Of a DNA stretch of 64,000 nt, positions 27,858 through 36,876 are shown in pieces. The stretch spans positions 428,327 to 492,326 of the forward strand of contig JADJPF010000027.1 in the NCBI GenBank assembly GCA_016713405.1, written 5' to 3'. The first letter of the stretch is position 1; every line of letters starts with the position of its first letter. The position numbers and the translations under genes are program-made. Source of the stretch: Blastocatellia bacterium (GTDB taxonomy: Bacteria; Acidobacteriota; Blastocatellia; Chloracidobacteriales; JADJPF01). Below the pieces are notes generated by a model that saw only the letters and a program-made list of their open reading frames with translations, was not told the origin of the DNA and ran no database searches.

Positions 27858-29003
27858 TAAATAAAATTCTTGGCTAATTTTTGTCCAATCATACTTTTCT
27901 GCTAATTTTCTTGCAGATTCTCCCATTAATTTAAGTTTATTATTATCTGAGATTAAGGAAAAAATTTTTTCTCTTAGTTCTTTAATGTTAGCAGGCTGAG
28001 ATAAATAACCAACCTTACCATCAATTACTAAAAAACTTAAACCACCTACATCACTTGCTATTACTGCTTTAGCACAAGCAAACGCCTCTAAACAAACTAA
28101 GGGTGTGCCTTCTGTACGTCCATCAGGCAAAATTATTGAAGGAATTACTACTAGATCACAAGATTGTAGTAATTCAAGTTTTGTTTTTCCTGTAACAGTA
28201 CCTAAAAACTTTGCTGGAGCATTTAACCTAATTGCTAACTCTTCAAGCTCTTTCCTTTGTTCTCCATCACCAGCAATTAAAAGCTTAATGTCTAAACAAT
28301 TAGCTAAAGCTTTTAGTAAAATGTCTACCCCTTTTATTTTTACTAGCCGCCCAAGAAATAAAATAGTTTTTTGGCTCTTAATACTGTTAGCTTTTGGCTG
28401 ATAAAAATTACAATCTACACCCATAGGAATTACTGAAGTTTTATTAACTAGTTCTGGAGCTAATTTTAAGAGCTTTTCTTTTAACTCTTGGCTAACAACT
28501 ACAATATTTTTACTTCCATAAGCAATAAATTTTAATAAGTATCGCCCTAAAAATAATTTATTCAGAAAATTTAATGCTCCAGAATGTTCAATAACTAAAT
28601 GTTTTTTCTTCTGTAGAAGTGTAATTAAACTACCTACTAATGCAGAAGGAACAAGCCAATGTGAGCAAATAACATCAACCGACTTAGCTAAAAAAAATGC
28701 TTTCCAGCAAAAAACTATAAAAAAAGGTATTATTTCTAGTCGTGCTAATAAAGATTTTTCCAATAAAGGTTGTAAATCTCTAGCAGAATCAAGTGATTGT
28801 AAACGCTTGAAAGGTAAATAGTTAAAACGACTTATTTTTATATTTCCCCAAGATTCTTCACTTTTAGCAGATAAACTTGCTGGTGTTAGAACTTCAATTT
28901 CATAAATATGAGAAAGTGATTTAGCAAACTCTAAAACAACACAACCAGCAAAATCATTTTCTAAAGGAGGAAATGAGCTAGTCAAAATAAGCATTTTAGG
29001 CAT
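27843..29003 (-). CDS. Family 4 glycosyltransferase
   Basis: The 386-residue protein has the GT-B fold of GT4 enzymes, which transfer a sugar from a nucleotide donor with retention. The N-terminal Rossmann half starts MLILTSSFPPLENDFAGCVV. The donor half has IPMGVDCNFYQP, KTILFLGRLVKIKGVDILLKAL, KLLIAGDGEQRKELEELA and the EX7E region PSIILPDGRTEGTPLVCLEAFACAKAVIASDVGG. No signal peptide is present; a hydrophobic stretch near 90-110 may touch the membrane. It is the last gene of a minus-strand envelope block (phosphodiesterase, sulfatase-like, GT2, GT4) and starts 9 bases after the GT2 gene. Confidence 0.92.
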   Translation of the reverse strand: MPKMLILTSSFPPLENDFAGCVVLEFAKSLSHIYEIEVLTPASLSAKSEESWGNIKISRFNYLPFKRLQSLDSARDLQPLLEKSLLARLEIIPFFIVFCWKAFFLAKSVDVICSHWLVPSALVGSLITLLQKKKHLVIEHSGALNFLNKLFLGRYLLKFIAYGSKNIVVVSQELKEKLLKLAPELVNKTSVIPMGVDCNFYQPKANSIKSQKTILFLGRLVKIKGVDILLKALANCLDIKLLIAGDGEQRKELEELAIRLNAPAKFLGTVTGKTKLELLQSCDLVVIPSIILPDGRTEGTPLVCLEAFACAKAVIASDVGGLSFLVIDGKVGYLSQPANIKELREKIFSLISDNNKLKLMGESARKLAEKYDWTKISQEFYLLLKQ

Positions 29004-29012
29004 AATAGCTAA

Positions 29013-29777
29013 TTATTTATTTGTTTGATTGTAGTTGATTGCTATTAATGTAGGTTTTGTAAGAAAATTGCCAAAAATTCTACTTAAGTAACCATATAAA
29101 ATAATATAAAGTATTGTTGGAACAGTAATAAAAGGGTTAATGTCAGACTTTTCCTCTCCATAGACGGTACGCACTGCTACTGTACTTATACGAAGGTTTC
29201 TTGCAACTAATTGAAAAAGTAAGCTATTAAGAAATCCATACCTAGGGTAAAGTCTGTCTAAGTCAAGTTGCTTAATTGCTTCTCTAGTGATTGCAGTATA
29301 ACCACATTGTGTATCTATTATAAATGGTAGCCCTAGAGCATAACGCATTAAGTTGCTAAAAATTTTATTGCCTAAGTAACGAAATTTAGGCATTGTCTTA
29401 ATACTACTATCTAAAAATCGATTACCTTTTACGTAATGATGCTTAAGGATAATTACTTGATCTAGTAATTTAGGTAGGTCTTTTGCGTCCATTTGACCAT
29501 CTCCATCCATCACCACAACAATATCTGTTGCTAAAAGCAAGGCTTGACGATATCCGCTAATTGTAGCAGCACCAACACCTAAATTTTTCTGATGTTTAAT
29601 TACTATTAGTTTGCTACTTTGAGCAGCAGAAATAACTTCTAAAGAACTGTCCTTACTTGCATCATCTACAACAATAATAAAATCAACAAAATCTGGAATA
29701 GAACTAATGGTTTTAGCAATAAATAATTCTTCATTAAATGTAGGAATTACTACTGTAATATTATGTGAAGAATACAT
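29013..29777 (-). CDS. Family 2 glycosyltransferase (DPM1-like)
   Basis: I set the start at ATG 29777, which overlaps the upstream stop by one base (TAATG), a sign of coupled translation; an alternative TTG start lies at 29792. The protein is about 254 residues. It has a GT-A fold with NITVVIPTFNEELFIAKTI, VVDDASKDSSLE, KNLGVGAATISGYRQAL and the metal-binding DGDGQMDAKDLPKLL. The end (TVPTILYIILYGYLSRIFG) is a membrane helix. The pattern resembles dolichyl/undecaprenyl-phosphate sugar synthases. It probably loads a sugar onto a lipid carrier for the envelope block it belongs to. Confidence 0.92.
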   Translation of the reverse strand: MYSSHNITVVIPTFNEELFIAKTISSIPDFVDFIIVVDDASKDSSLEVISAAQSSKLIVIKHQKNLGVGAATISGYRQALLLATDIVVVMDGDGQMDAKDLPKLLDQVIILKHHYVKGNRFLDSSIKTMPKFRYLGNKIFSNLMRYALGLPFIIDTQCGYTAITREAIKQLDLDRLYPRYGFLNSLLFQLVARNLRISTVAVRTVYGEEKSDINPFITVPTILYIILYGYLSRIFGNFLTKPTLIAINYNQTNK

Positions 29778-31943
29778 TAAAACCTCTGCCAATAGCGGTA
29801 ATTTTTATCTTGTGTCTGATAATCAAACCATAAGCCAAACTTCTTTTTTAATTCATTAGTTTTTTCTATTTCTTTATCAATAAGGTTGTTTTGTTCTAAT
29901 GGGTCTAGTTTAGTGTTATAAAGCTCAAAAGTATTTCCCACAATGTCATAGATAAGCCGCCAATCGCCATCAACCATTGCCCAAGCAAAGAAATTTGCAT
30001 CAGGCACATTACGCGGGGTTTCCATAAAAACTTGACGGTTTGTAACATTATTTTTTGCTGTTTCTACCAGGTCTACACCATTGTAGTTTTTAGGTGGCAA
30101 TTGTCCTGTAAGACGTAAGAAAGTAGGTGCAAAATCAATATTGCTAACAGCCTGGTTGATTCTTTGTGAAGTAACTCCAGGATAATAAAGAATTACAGGA
30201 ACATGGGTTTGTACCCGATAAGGTCGGCCATTATGAAATGATTGCCCATCTCTCGCCAAATTCCTCTCCGTGATCAGCACTAATAGCAATTACTGTGTTA
30301 TCAAATAATCCAGTAGTTTCTAAATAATCAAAAAGCCTTCCTAAATGCTTATCTGTAAAGCGTAAATTGCTATCATAAACATCCATAGGTTTGCTAACAG
30401 CGTCTTGTTTATCTTGTTTATGATATTTTTCTGCTTTTGCGTGTAGGTCGTTATAATGCACCCAAAGATAAAAAGGTTTATCAGAATTGTTTTTAATATA
30501 ATTAATTGTATGATCAGTTAATTTTCTAGAGTTCCAATTTCCTCCACTTTCATGAACGATTTCTTGAAAGCCCTTTAACATCACATCTTTATAAGTTTGC
30601 CAGCCTTGTTTTTGTAACCATTTGGAAGTTTCTGGACTAGTAATTGTTGCAGTTATATAACCTTGTTTGGAAAAAAGTTCTGCTACAGTAGGAATTTCAT
30701 CATTAAAAATATTTTCGCTATAGTTTGCCCGTGCAATACCACAAAAACTATGTCCTGTGTTTGTACCTAAAGAAAAACCATTTTCAAAAATTATTGAGCG
30801 ATTAACCAATTTGTCAATATTAGGACTAAGTGCTTTGTTGTAGCCATAACAACCTAAATGATCTGCTCTTAAACAATCAATTGTGATAAATAAAATATTT
30901 TTAGCTGCTATTTTTTCAATAGGTTTTTGGTTAACTTCTGCTGGATTTGAAGGAGGTTGTTTATAATCTCCTGCTAAAAAATTCTCATCAATATTATTAT
31001 TAGCGAGGTCTATTGATAAAGGATTTTTAGTAAGAATTTTATCGTCATAATCTCCACCATCAAAAAACGGAGAAAAGCCATCCCCATCACGATCATAAAC
31101 TGTTTGAATTAGTGACAAATAATTTTTTACCACTACACCACGTCGCCAAAATAAGCTTTTCATCGCTTGATGTTTACTAATTGCTTGATGTGAAAAAGTA
31201 AAAAGAAAAGCTGGGATAATAGCTAAAATTATATATTTGGTATCTAGTCGAAAACGATGTACTAATATTAAAGAAATAAAAAAACTAAATAAAATAATAG
31301 CTAGCCCTAAAGGAACATGATAAATATCTTGATAACGTCCTATAAAAGTACGAGAATCTAAATAATAAAATGCTGGAACTATCAACGCCGAAAAGATAAG
31401 AAGAACAATTCCTAAACGCCCCTTTATTAAGCTTAAAAAAGTTTTGCTTTCTAGTAAAGTGAGTTTCAAAGCTATAAGGTAAATTAATATAGACACAAAT
31501 ATTTTTGGATATTGAAAGACTATGTCTATATTAATAATTTTGCGGTTTATCATTGAAATAGTTTCTTGAAAACTATCTACAAATAAAGCAGGAAAGAAAA
31601 AGTTTAATAGCAAAAATGGTAAAGAAACAGAAAAAGATACTGCCAAATATTTTAACCAAATAGATAGCTTAACTTGTTGCTCTAAGATAGTTAGTAATAA
31701 TTTAGCTTTAGTAGTAATAATTGCTATAAAAAGCCCTAAAGCTAAATTACCAATAGGTGCTAAAGCTAAAGTACATAGGAAAAGTAGCCTGTCTAATTGG
31801 CTAGGAAAATTTAATACTATAAGCCTATCAGTTGCTTCTAGTAGCGTTACTAACAAGCCACCTAATAGGCTGGCTAAAATATAGATACGGAAATTACTAG
31901 TAGCATTTGCTAGTAGAGATGTAGAGGGTATTTCACTACTCAT
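29777..31943 (-). CDS. Membrane-bound sulfatase-like hydrolase/transferase (one indel near 30250)
   Basis: The repaired gene encodes about 720 residues. The N-terminal 230 contain five or six transmembrane helices. A calcium-type motif DRDGDGFSPFFDGGDYDD with PLSIDLANNNIDEN follows (about 285-320). The C-terminal alkaline-phosphatase-like domain has NILFITIDCLRADHLGCYGY (metal-binding Asp), a TNTGHSFCGI nucleophile region, and ISADHGEEFGE. The sulfatase CxPxR formylglycine motif is not there, so a threonine/serine nucleophile and a phospho-group transferase role are as likely as sulfate release. The frame breaks after HGEEFGE near 30250 and resumes at DGQSFHNGRPYR. It is placed between a phosphodiesterase gene and two glycosyltransferases. 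Confidence 0.8.
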
Positions 31944-31996
31944 ATATCTTAAAAAAACATTTTACAAAGCTAGCCCATATAACCAAGTTCATGTAA

Positions 31997-33639
31997 TCAG
32001 GCGCGTACTTCTTCGCTTTCTTCGTCAGAAAACTCGGCTGCTGCTACTTGGCCGCGAGAAGCCTCTTTACCAATCCTAACAGGGTTATTACGTAAAAATT
32101 CATCTGTGAAAATTTCACTCAAAACTTTGCCATCCATATCTGGCGGAACTGGTAAATTTGCTAGGTGTAAAATAGTAGGTGCTGCATCAGTAATATGTGC
32201 ATTTGGCAAAGTAAGTCCGCTTTTTAGCTCCTTGGCTTTAGCTATCAAAACTCCATGTAGCCTATGAGTTCCAGAATTACCAAAAGACTTAACCATAAAG
32301 CGGTTGGACATAAAATCTAAACTTCCAAGTGAAACATAACTCATATCTTCAGGTAAAAAACAAATGTCGGGAGCATCTGTTAAATGCTCACCTGAAAAAG
32401 TTTCTTCCCGCTTGTAAATTTGGCCTATTAATTTTCCACCTGTTTTTGGGTCTTTTATTTGACGTAATTTTTCTATAACTTGATTACGCACTCGCTCATA
32501 TTCTTCCCCTTGAGAAACACTTCCATCAATTTCACGTCCCTTTAGGTTAACAAATATTTGACCGTAATTACCCTTAGAAAAAGCTGTAGTTTTTGACCAA
32601 TCTACATCATTAAAAGATAAAAAGAATTTATTAATTAAACCTACTTTAGATTTTTGTGTGCCAACTCCACGTGATGGACGCAGGCTCTTAAGTAAAGGAT
32701 TACGAAGTAACGTGTAAGCAAATTCTGGGGTTAAGCCTAAAGAAAACATTAATTTTTTTAATCTAGTAAAAGCATCAGGCTTTAACTTAAGAAAACCTTC
32801 TTGCATTAGCCAAATATTAAAAGCGCAGTAAGTGTAAGCTGGCCCAAAACCATGATCGGAAGCTATAAAGATAGCTGTATCATCTCCTGCGGCTGATAAC
32901 ATATTGCCAACTTCACGATCAACCGTATCCCAATAGTCATAAATTCTTTCACGATAAAGTTTAGCTTCTTCTTTGTCGTGTCTTGGGTGAGTATCATCAA
33001 AAATATGCCAAAGTTCGTGTTGACAACGATCCGTTCCCCAAATATGAGTTACAAACATTTGCCAATCATAGTTTTGCATTAAATAGCAGTTAACTTTAGA
33101 TTTATAATCTAATTCTTCATGAAGTTCTTTTAGGACATTATCCACATTACCACGAGCATAAGTTTCAGTCATATAAAGTTTATAAGGGCCAAACTTAGCT
33201 TCTAATTCTGCTAGAACCGATGCTGGTTGAGCAATATCACGCCGTCCCCTTGGAGTCATAAAGTCAGAAATCATTACTCCATTAATTGGGCTAGGTGGGT
33301 AAGTAACAGGAAAGTTAGTAGAAATTGCTGGACGTTTTTCCTCTGAAAAAAGATCCCAAAGAGCTTTCCCGCTACGTTGTGTAGCATTAGCCGCAGTTTC
33401 ACGGGCTTGACCCTGGCGACGTTGGATAAATTCAAAGATCCATGTTTACCAGGATTTTTACCTGTAATAAATGATGTCCAAGCAGCAGAAGTAATTGGAG
33501 GAAAAATAGTTTCTAGTGGGCTGCGAATGCCTTCTTTCATTAACTTGGCAAGCACAGGCAACCGACCTTTAGCTATTAGTGGATCAATAAAATTAAATGT
33601 TGTACCGTCTAAACCAATAATTAGGATCTTTTTACTCAA
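31997..33639 (-). CDS. Alkaline-phosphatase-superfamily phosphodiesterase (one indel near 33440)
   Basis: This is a type I phosphodiesterase/nucleotide pyrophosphatase-like enzyme, about 547 residues after repair. The N-terminus MSKKILIIGLDGTTFNFIDPLI carries the first metal aspartate, and PPITSAAWTSFITGKNPGKHG carries the nucleophile Ser/Thr. Later metal ligands are in HIWGTDRCQHELWH, AIFIASDHGFGP and NSGTHRLHGVLIA. The frame breaks within GGATCTTTGAATTT near 33440; one added base gives GKHGIFEFIQRRQGQARE and then joins smoothly to the second open frame. The family hydrolyses phosphodiesters or phosphonates; the substrate is unknown. It heads the envelope/glycan block. Confidence 0.85.
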
Positions 33640-33691
33640 AACTTACTCCAAATAGTGAATTACTATATTTAACCTTGGATTTTGTAATAGG

Positions 33692-33721
33692 TTGAACAGA
33701 AAATAAAACTCTAACTATAAC
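33692..33721 (+). promoter_or_regulatory. Candidate sigma-70-type promoter for the small-gene leader
   Basis: TTGAAC (33692-33697) and TATAAC (33716-33721) are separated by 18 bases, which fits a housekeeping promoter facing right. Transcription would start near 33728 and give a leader of about 167 bases ahead of the gene at 33895. Confidence 0.45.
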
Positions 33722-33727
33722 CCGCCT

Positions 33728-33840
33728 GATTTTAGCAGGGCAAGATGTAACCGCTACAGGGTAGAAAAAACATAAAAATCTATGTAATACAGAACTTGCC
33801 AGAATAATTAAACCAAGACTATAATTAACGCAATACAACC
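33728..33840 (+). promoter_or_regulatory. Candidate structured leader RNA (three-way junction)
   Basis: Short complementary segments suggest a three-way junction. GGCAAG (33739-33744) and CTTGCC (33795-33800) could close the structure. Inside are CTAC/GTAG (33754-33757 and 33761-33764) and ACATA/TATGT (33770-33774 and 33781-33785). It is followed at once by a strong terminator and then by a ribosome site. It matches no riboswitch class I know. The stems are short and the reading is by eye, so this is a hypothesis. Confidence 0.3.
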
Positions 33841-33880
33841 AACCGCCCAAGAAATTGAGTTTCTTGGGCGGTTTTATTTT
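33841..33880 (+). terminator. Strong rho-independent terminator upstream of the 33895 gene
   Basis: AACCGCCCAAGAAA (33841-33854) pairs perfectly with TTTCTTGGGCGGTT (33860-33873) around the loop TTGAG and is followed by TTATTTTT. It faces right only: on the minus strand no T-run follows. No plus-strand gene ends here. It ends just before the GGAGG ribosome site (33882-33886) and ATG (33895), so it is either a leader attenuator or the end of a small RNA. Confidence 0.8.
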
Positions 33881-33894
33881 TGGAGGAAAAGTTT

Positions 33895-34296
33895 ATGAGT
33901 AAAGATTATGTTATTGATGATTTGATAAAAGACTTTGAGCAAGGAAATTTATCACCTGATAAATTTCATCATACTGAACATGTAAAAGTTGCTTGGTGGT
34001 ATTTATCTAACTATTCTTTATTAGAAGCTTTGACACGCTTTATTACAGGGTTAAAAAGTTTTGCTAAAAGTTTAGGTAAAGAAAATCTTTATCATGAAAC
34101 CATTACTTGGGCATATATTTTGTTAATTAATGATCGATTAAATAAATCTGAGGAAAAATTGTCTTGGGATGAATTTGCTAAAAATAATGAAGATTTGCTG
34201 GATAGAAAAAATAATCCTCTAGAAAATTATTATCAAACAGATAGCTTAAAGTCTGATCTAGCTAGACGAACATTTCTTTGGCCGATAAATCTGTAA
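33895..34296 (+). CDS. Conserved small protein of unknown function
   Basis: The start is ATG 33895 with GGAGG 8 bases upstream; the longer frame from TTG 33880 would begin before the ribosome site. The 133-residue protein has no signal peptide or membrane segment. A histidine-rich motif FHHTEHVKVAWWYL lies near residues 23-36, with LYHETITWAYI further on (about 68-78). I have seen proteins with this FHH..HV..AW and YHETIT..Y pattern as uncharacterised bacterial proteins. The paired histidines could bind metal, but no reaction is known. Expression may be controlled by the terminator directly upstream. Confidence 0.7.
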   Translation: MSKDYVIDDLIKDFEQGNLSPDKFHHTEHVKVAWWYLSNYSLLEALTRFITGLKSFAKSLGKENLYHETITWAYILLINDRLNKSEEKLSWDEFAKNNEDLLDRKNNPLENYYQTDSLKSDLARRTFLWPINL

Positions 34297-34661
34297 AAGT
34301 AATCAAAGTGTTAATAAGCTAAATTTAATAAAGATGCAACGATTAAAGGCCAAAATAATGGTTGCATCTTTCCAAAAAAAAATTTTGCCTAAGAATTATG
34401 GTTTTGCTTTTTTACAAGAGGAAAAGAGTATTTAACTAAAATAAACATTTGTTGTTTCTATTTCAATATCAAAGTTTTTATTGTTACAAACTTAGAATAA
34501 GGAGCTGGGCAATTTTTATACTCCTTTATAAGTTAAAATTTCTATAATTGCCTTTTGGAATTTAATGGAAATGCCCGTTGGATTAACAGTATCTTTTTGA
34601 TTTTTGGCTTTAAACACAACAGTTTCACACAACAACCCTGAAAAGAATGACCTTTAATTAT
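34297..34661. other. No intact gene; possible decayed coding DNA and one hairpin
   Basis: Past the small gene, AAGATGCAAC (about 34331-34340) and GTTGCATCTT (about 34361-34370) can pair around a 20-base loop, but an A-run rather than a T-run follows, so it is a poor terminator on the plus strand. From about 34480 rightward the minus strand may hold remains of the TIMP-like gene's 3' part, as short frames with no stable reading. Nothing else can be supported. Confidence 0.35.
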
Positions 34662-35656
34662 TATTTTCTGACTTTAGAACATAATTTGATATTTTCAATT
34701 ATTGCTCGTGAAGTAGGTTGGGTCAGTAGTATAGGAAGTAAAATGGCATAATGTTCTAAGTTGTGCAGTACCAGTTAAATCAAGAATATAGCTCCTCTGC
34801 AAGTTCAGTAATTTCAAAGTTTCCTTTTCATCTGTAAAAGAAAGATCTATTTTTCACAACTTTTGCTGAGCTCTAACACAAACATCTTTCATTGGTTTGC
34901 CATTAAGATCATAGACTTTGCCACGAATTACATTGTCTATTTCAAAAACAAGGTCAAAACCTGTGTGTTTTTTATTTTCTAAAGATATAAATAACTTATT
35001 TGAAGTTAATTCATCTTTGTTTTGGGGTTTTGGGAAATAAATAAGCTTCCAACCAGAAGGAACTTCTATAAGAATTTCATATTTCCCAGGAGCTAAATCA
35101 TAAATTTCATAAACTCCATTTTGGTCTGTTTTTAAGAGTATAAGTTTTATTTGACCAAAAAATTTCCCTGCTTTCAACGCTCAAACTAGTACTTCTAAAA
35201 CGAACTGTCCAGAAAACGAGTTCTACCTTGTAGTTTTTTAAGATTATTTAAATAGTAATGCATATTTATAGATCTTCCCAAGTTCCTGCAAACCAAAGTT
35301 TGATTGTTGTCTGAGTTAAGATAAAAAAGAAATTCTTGGTCGATATCCTTGTCATTAAAAGCCCAGATACAACTTCCGCCACCACCTTGACCAAATATCA
35401 TTTGATCACCGATTTTTAAATTTCCTTTGAAAACTTTCTCAACAACCATTTTGGTTGAAAGAACTCCCTGATAATTAGTTGTTCCTGGTTCTCTCTCCAA
35501 AGATACTACCCTTGTAATTACAACTGTGTCGGCTTTTTCATAAGCATCAAGAAGGGGAGGTGCTGGAAGACAAGAACATCCAAATGCAATGTTTACATCA
35601 AGAAATAAAACTACAAACAAAAAAAGTAAATTTAGAAAACAAGTTTTATAGAACAT
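34662..35656 (-). pseudogene. TIMP/netrin-like secreted protein with beta-sandwich domain, broken by several frameshifts
   Basis: The N-terminal frame (35656-35195) has a signal peptide and CSCLPAPPLLDAYEKADTVVITRVV, the typical start of bacterial TIMP/NTR-like domains, with further cysteines in GGGGSCIWAF and TLVCRNLGRS. The frame breaks near 35195, then continues as STSLSVESREIFWSNKTYTL, breaks again in the A5 run near 35130, and reads TDQNGVYEIYDLAPGKYEI, a carboxypeptidase regulatory-like repeat. After a stop near 34858 a second copy, TDEKGNFEITELA, can be read with more indels. Its 3' end is uncertain. Four or more breaks within 1 kb could be true decay or sequencing error; both are open. 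Confidence 0.6.
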
Positions 35657-35697
35657 ATGCTTGTACTTACTTACTTACTTATACATTAGATAATATA

Positions 35698-36786
35698 TTA
35701 ATCTTCCATTACCAAACGTTTGTGCTTTACTTTATTAAAACCTCGTTGCACTTTTTTAGTATCTTGCTTCTTCTGTAAAAACTTGCTAACGCTTTGTTTT
35801 TCTGCTAGTTGTGTGGACTCTTCACGTAATTTTAGAAAACTATCATAACGCTCTTGCAGTAGTTCACCTTCGCTAATTGCTCCTAAGATTGCACATTTTG
35901 CTTCTTTAGTGTGGGTGCAATTTGAAAAATGACAACTAGCAGCAAGTTCCTCTAAATCTGAAAATGTGTCTGATAAACCATCTTCACTATACCAAAGATG
36001 TAATTCTCTCATTCCAGGAGTATCAATTAGCAATGCACCTTCAGGAGAGATAAACATTTTACGGGTTGTTGTTGTATGTTTTCCTCTAGAATCACTTTCG
36101 CGGACATCCGCAGTTTTTTGGATTTCTTCAGAAAATATTTTATTGATTATTGTAGATTTACCAACACCTGATGAGCCAGTAAAAGCATAAGTTGAGCCTT
36201 CTTTGATCATAGCTTTTAACTCATCAATTCCAACATCCAACTTAGCACTAACAAGAACAATTGGAACAGTACCTGCAATTGTTTGAACTTCTTTAAGTTT
36301 TTCTTCTATGTCCTCACATAAATCTATTTTATTTAACACTATTACAGGGTTTGCTTTACCCTCAAATACCATTATTAAGTAGCGTTCTAGACGGCGGATA
36401 TTAAAATCACTATCTAAACCTTGGACAATAAAGACTATATCAACATTAGTTGCAACAACTTGTTCTTCAACGCGACGACCTACGATTTTACGTGAGAAAA
36501 TAGATTTTCTAGGAAGAATTTGATGAATAACAGCTTTCTCTTCTTCTGGGAAGGCTTGAAAGGCTACCCAGTCACCTACTTTGGGCAAATCTGCTGTTGA
36601 AGCAGCAAAATGCAACAACTTACCAGTAGTTTCTCCAATAATTTCACCAGATTTTGTATAGAGTAAATATTGATGACGGTTTTCTAAGGCTACTCGGCCT
36701 ATTTCAAATCCTGAAGATGCAAGTGAGGAAAAATGCCCTGCAAAAAAATCATTCCAACCTAATTTACTTAAATTTAAAAATTTCAT
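35698..36786 (-). CDS. rsgA: Small ribosomal subunit biogenesis GTPase RsgA
   Basis: RsgA is a circularly permuted GTPase that checks late assembly of the 30S subunit. The 362-residue protein has an OB fold first, then G4 LNKIDLCED, G5 LVSAK, G1 FTGSSGVGKSTIINK, the switch RGKHTTTTRKM, G3 LIDTPGMREL, and a zinc-binding end CHFSNCTHTKEAKCAI. The permuted order G4-G5-G1-G2-G3 is diagnostic. The C-terminal tail is lysine-rich. The start at 36786 is the first ATG. It is preceded by a strong terminator that ends the aminotransferase transcript. A TACT tandem repeat (about 35666-35683) lies just past its stop. Confidence 0.96.
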   Translation of the reverse strand: MKFLNLSKLGWNDFFAGHFSSLASSGFEIGRVALENRHQYLLYTKSGEIIGETTGKLLHFAASTADLPKVGDWVAFQAFPEEEKAVIHQILPRKSIFSRKIVGRRVEEQVVATNVDIVFIVQGLDSDFNIRRLERYLIMVFEGKANPVIVLNKIDLCEDIEEKLKEVQTIAGTVPIVLVSAKLDVGIDELKAMIKEGSTYAFTGSSGVGKSTIINKIFSEEIQKTADVRESDSRGKHTTTTRKMFISPEGALLIDTPGMRELHLWYSEDGLSDTFSDLEELAASCHFSNCTHTKEAKCAILGAISEGELLQERYDSFLKLREESTQLAEKQSVSKFLQKKQDTKKVQRGFNKVKHKRLVMED

Positions 36787-36824
36787 ATTTCCATTACTAT
36801 GTATTACATTGGGGTTAAACCTAG

Positions 36825-36855
36825 AAGTTAGAGAGTTTTTTGGACTCTCTAACTT
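36825..36855 (-). terminator. Terminator of the aminotransferase gene
   Basis: AAGTTAGAGAGT (36825-36836) pairs perfectly with ACTCTCTAACTT (36844-36855) around a 7-base loop. It lies 21 bases past the stop of the minus-strand aminotransferase and ahead of rsgA. A T-run outside the stem is missing on the minus strand, so the strength is uncertain. Confidence 0.55.
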
Positions 36856-36876
36856 GTGATAATAAAACGCTTATGG

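Noticed and set aside
33728..33800. Known riboswitch class (c-di-GMP, preQ1 or TPP) in the leader
   Set aside because: Short matches such as AGGGCAA appear, but the other invariant parts of each class are absent.
35666..35683. TACT tandem repeat as a phase-variable switch
   Set aside because: It lies outside coding sequence just past rsgA and upstream of nothing it could switch except the broken TIMP-like gene; too short to claim.
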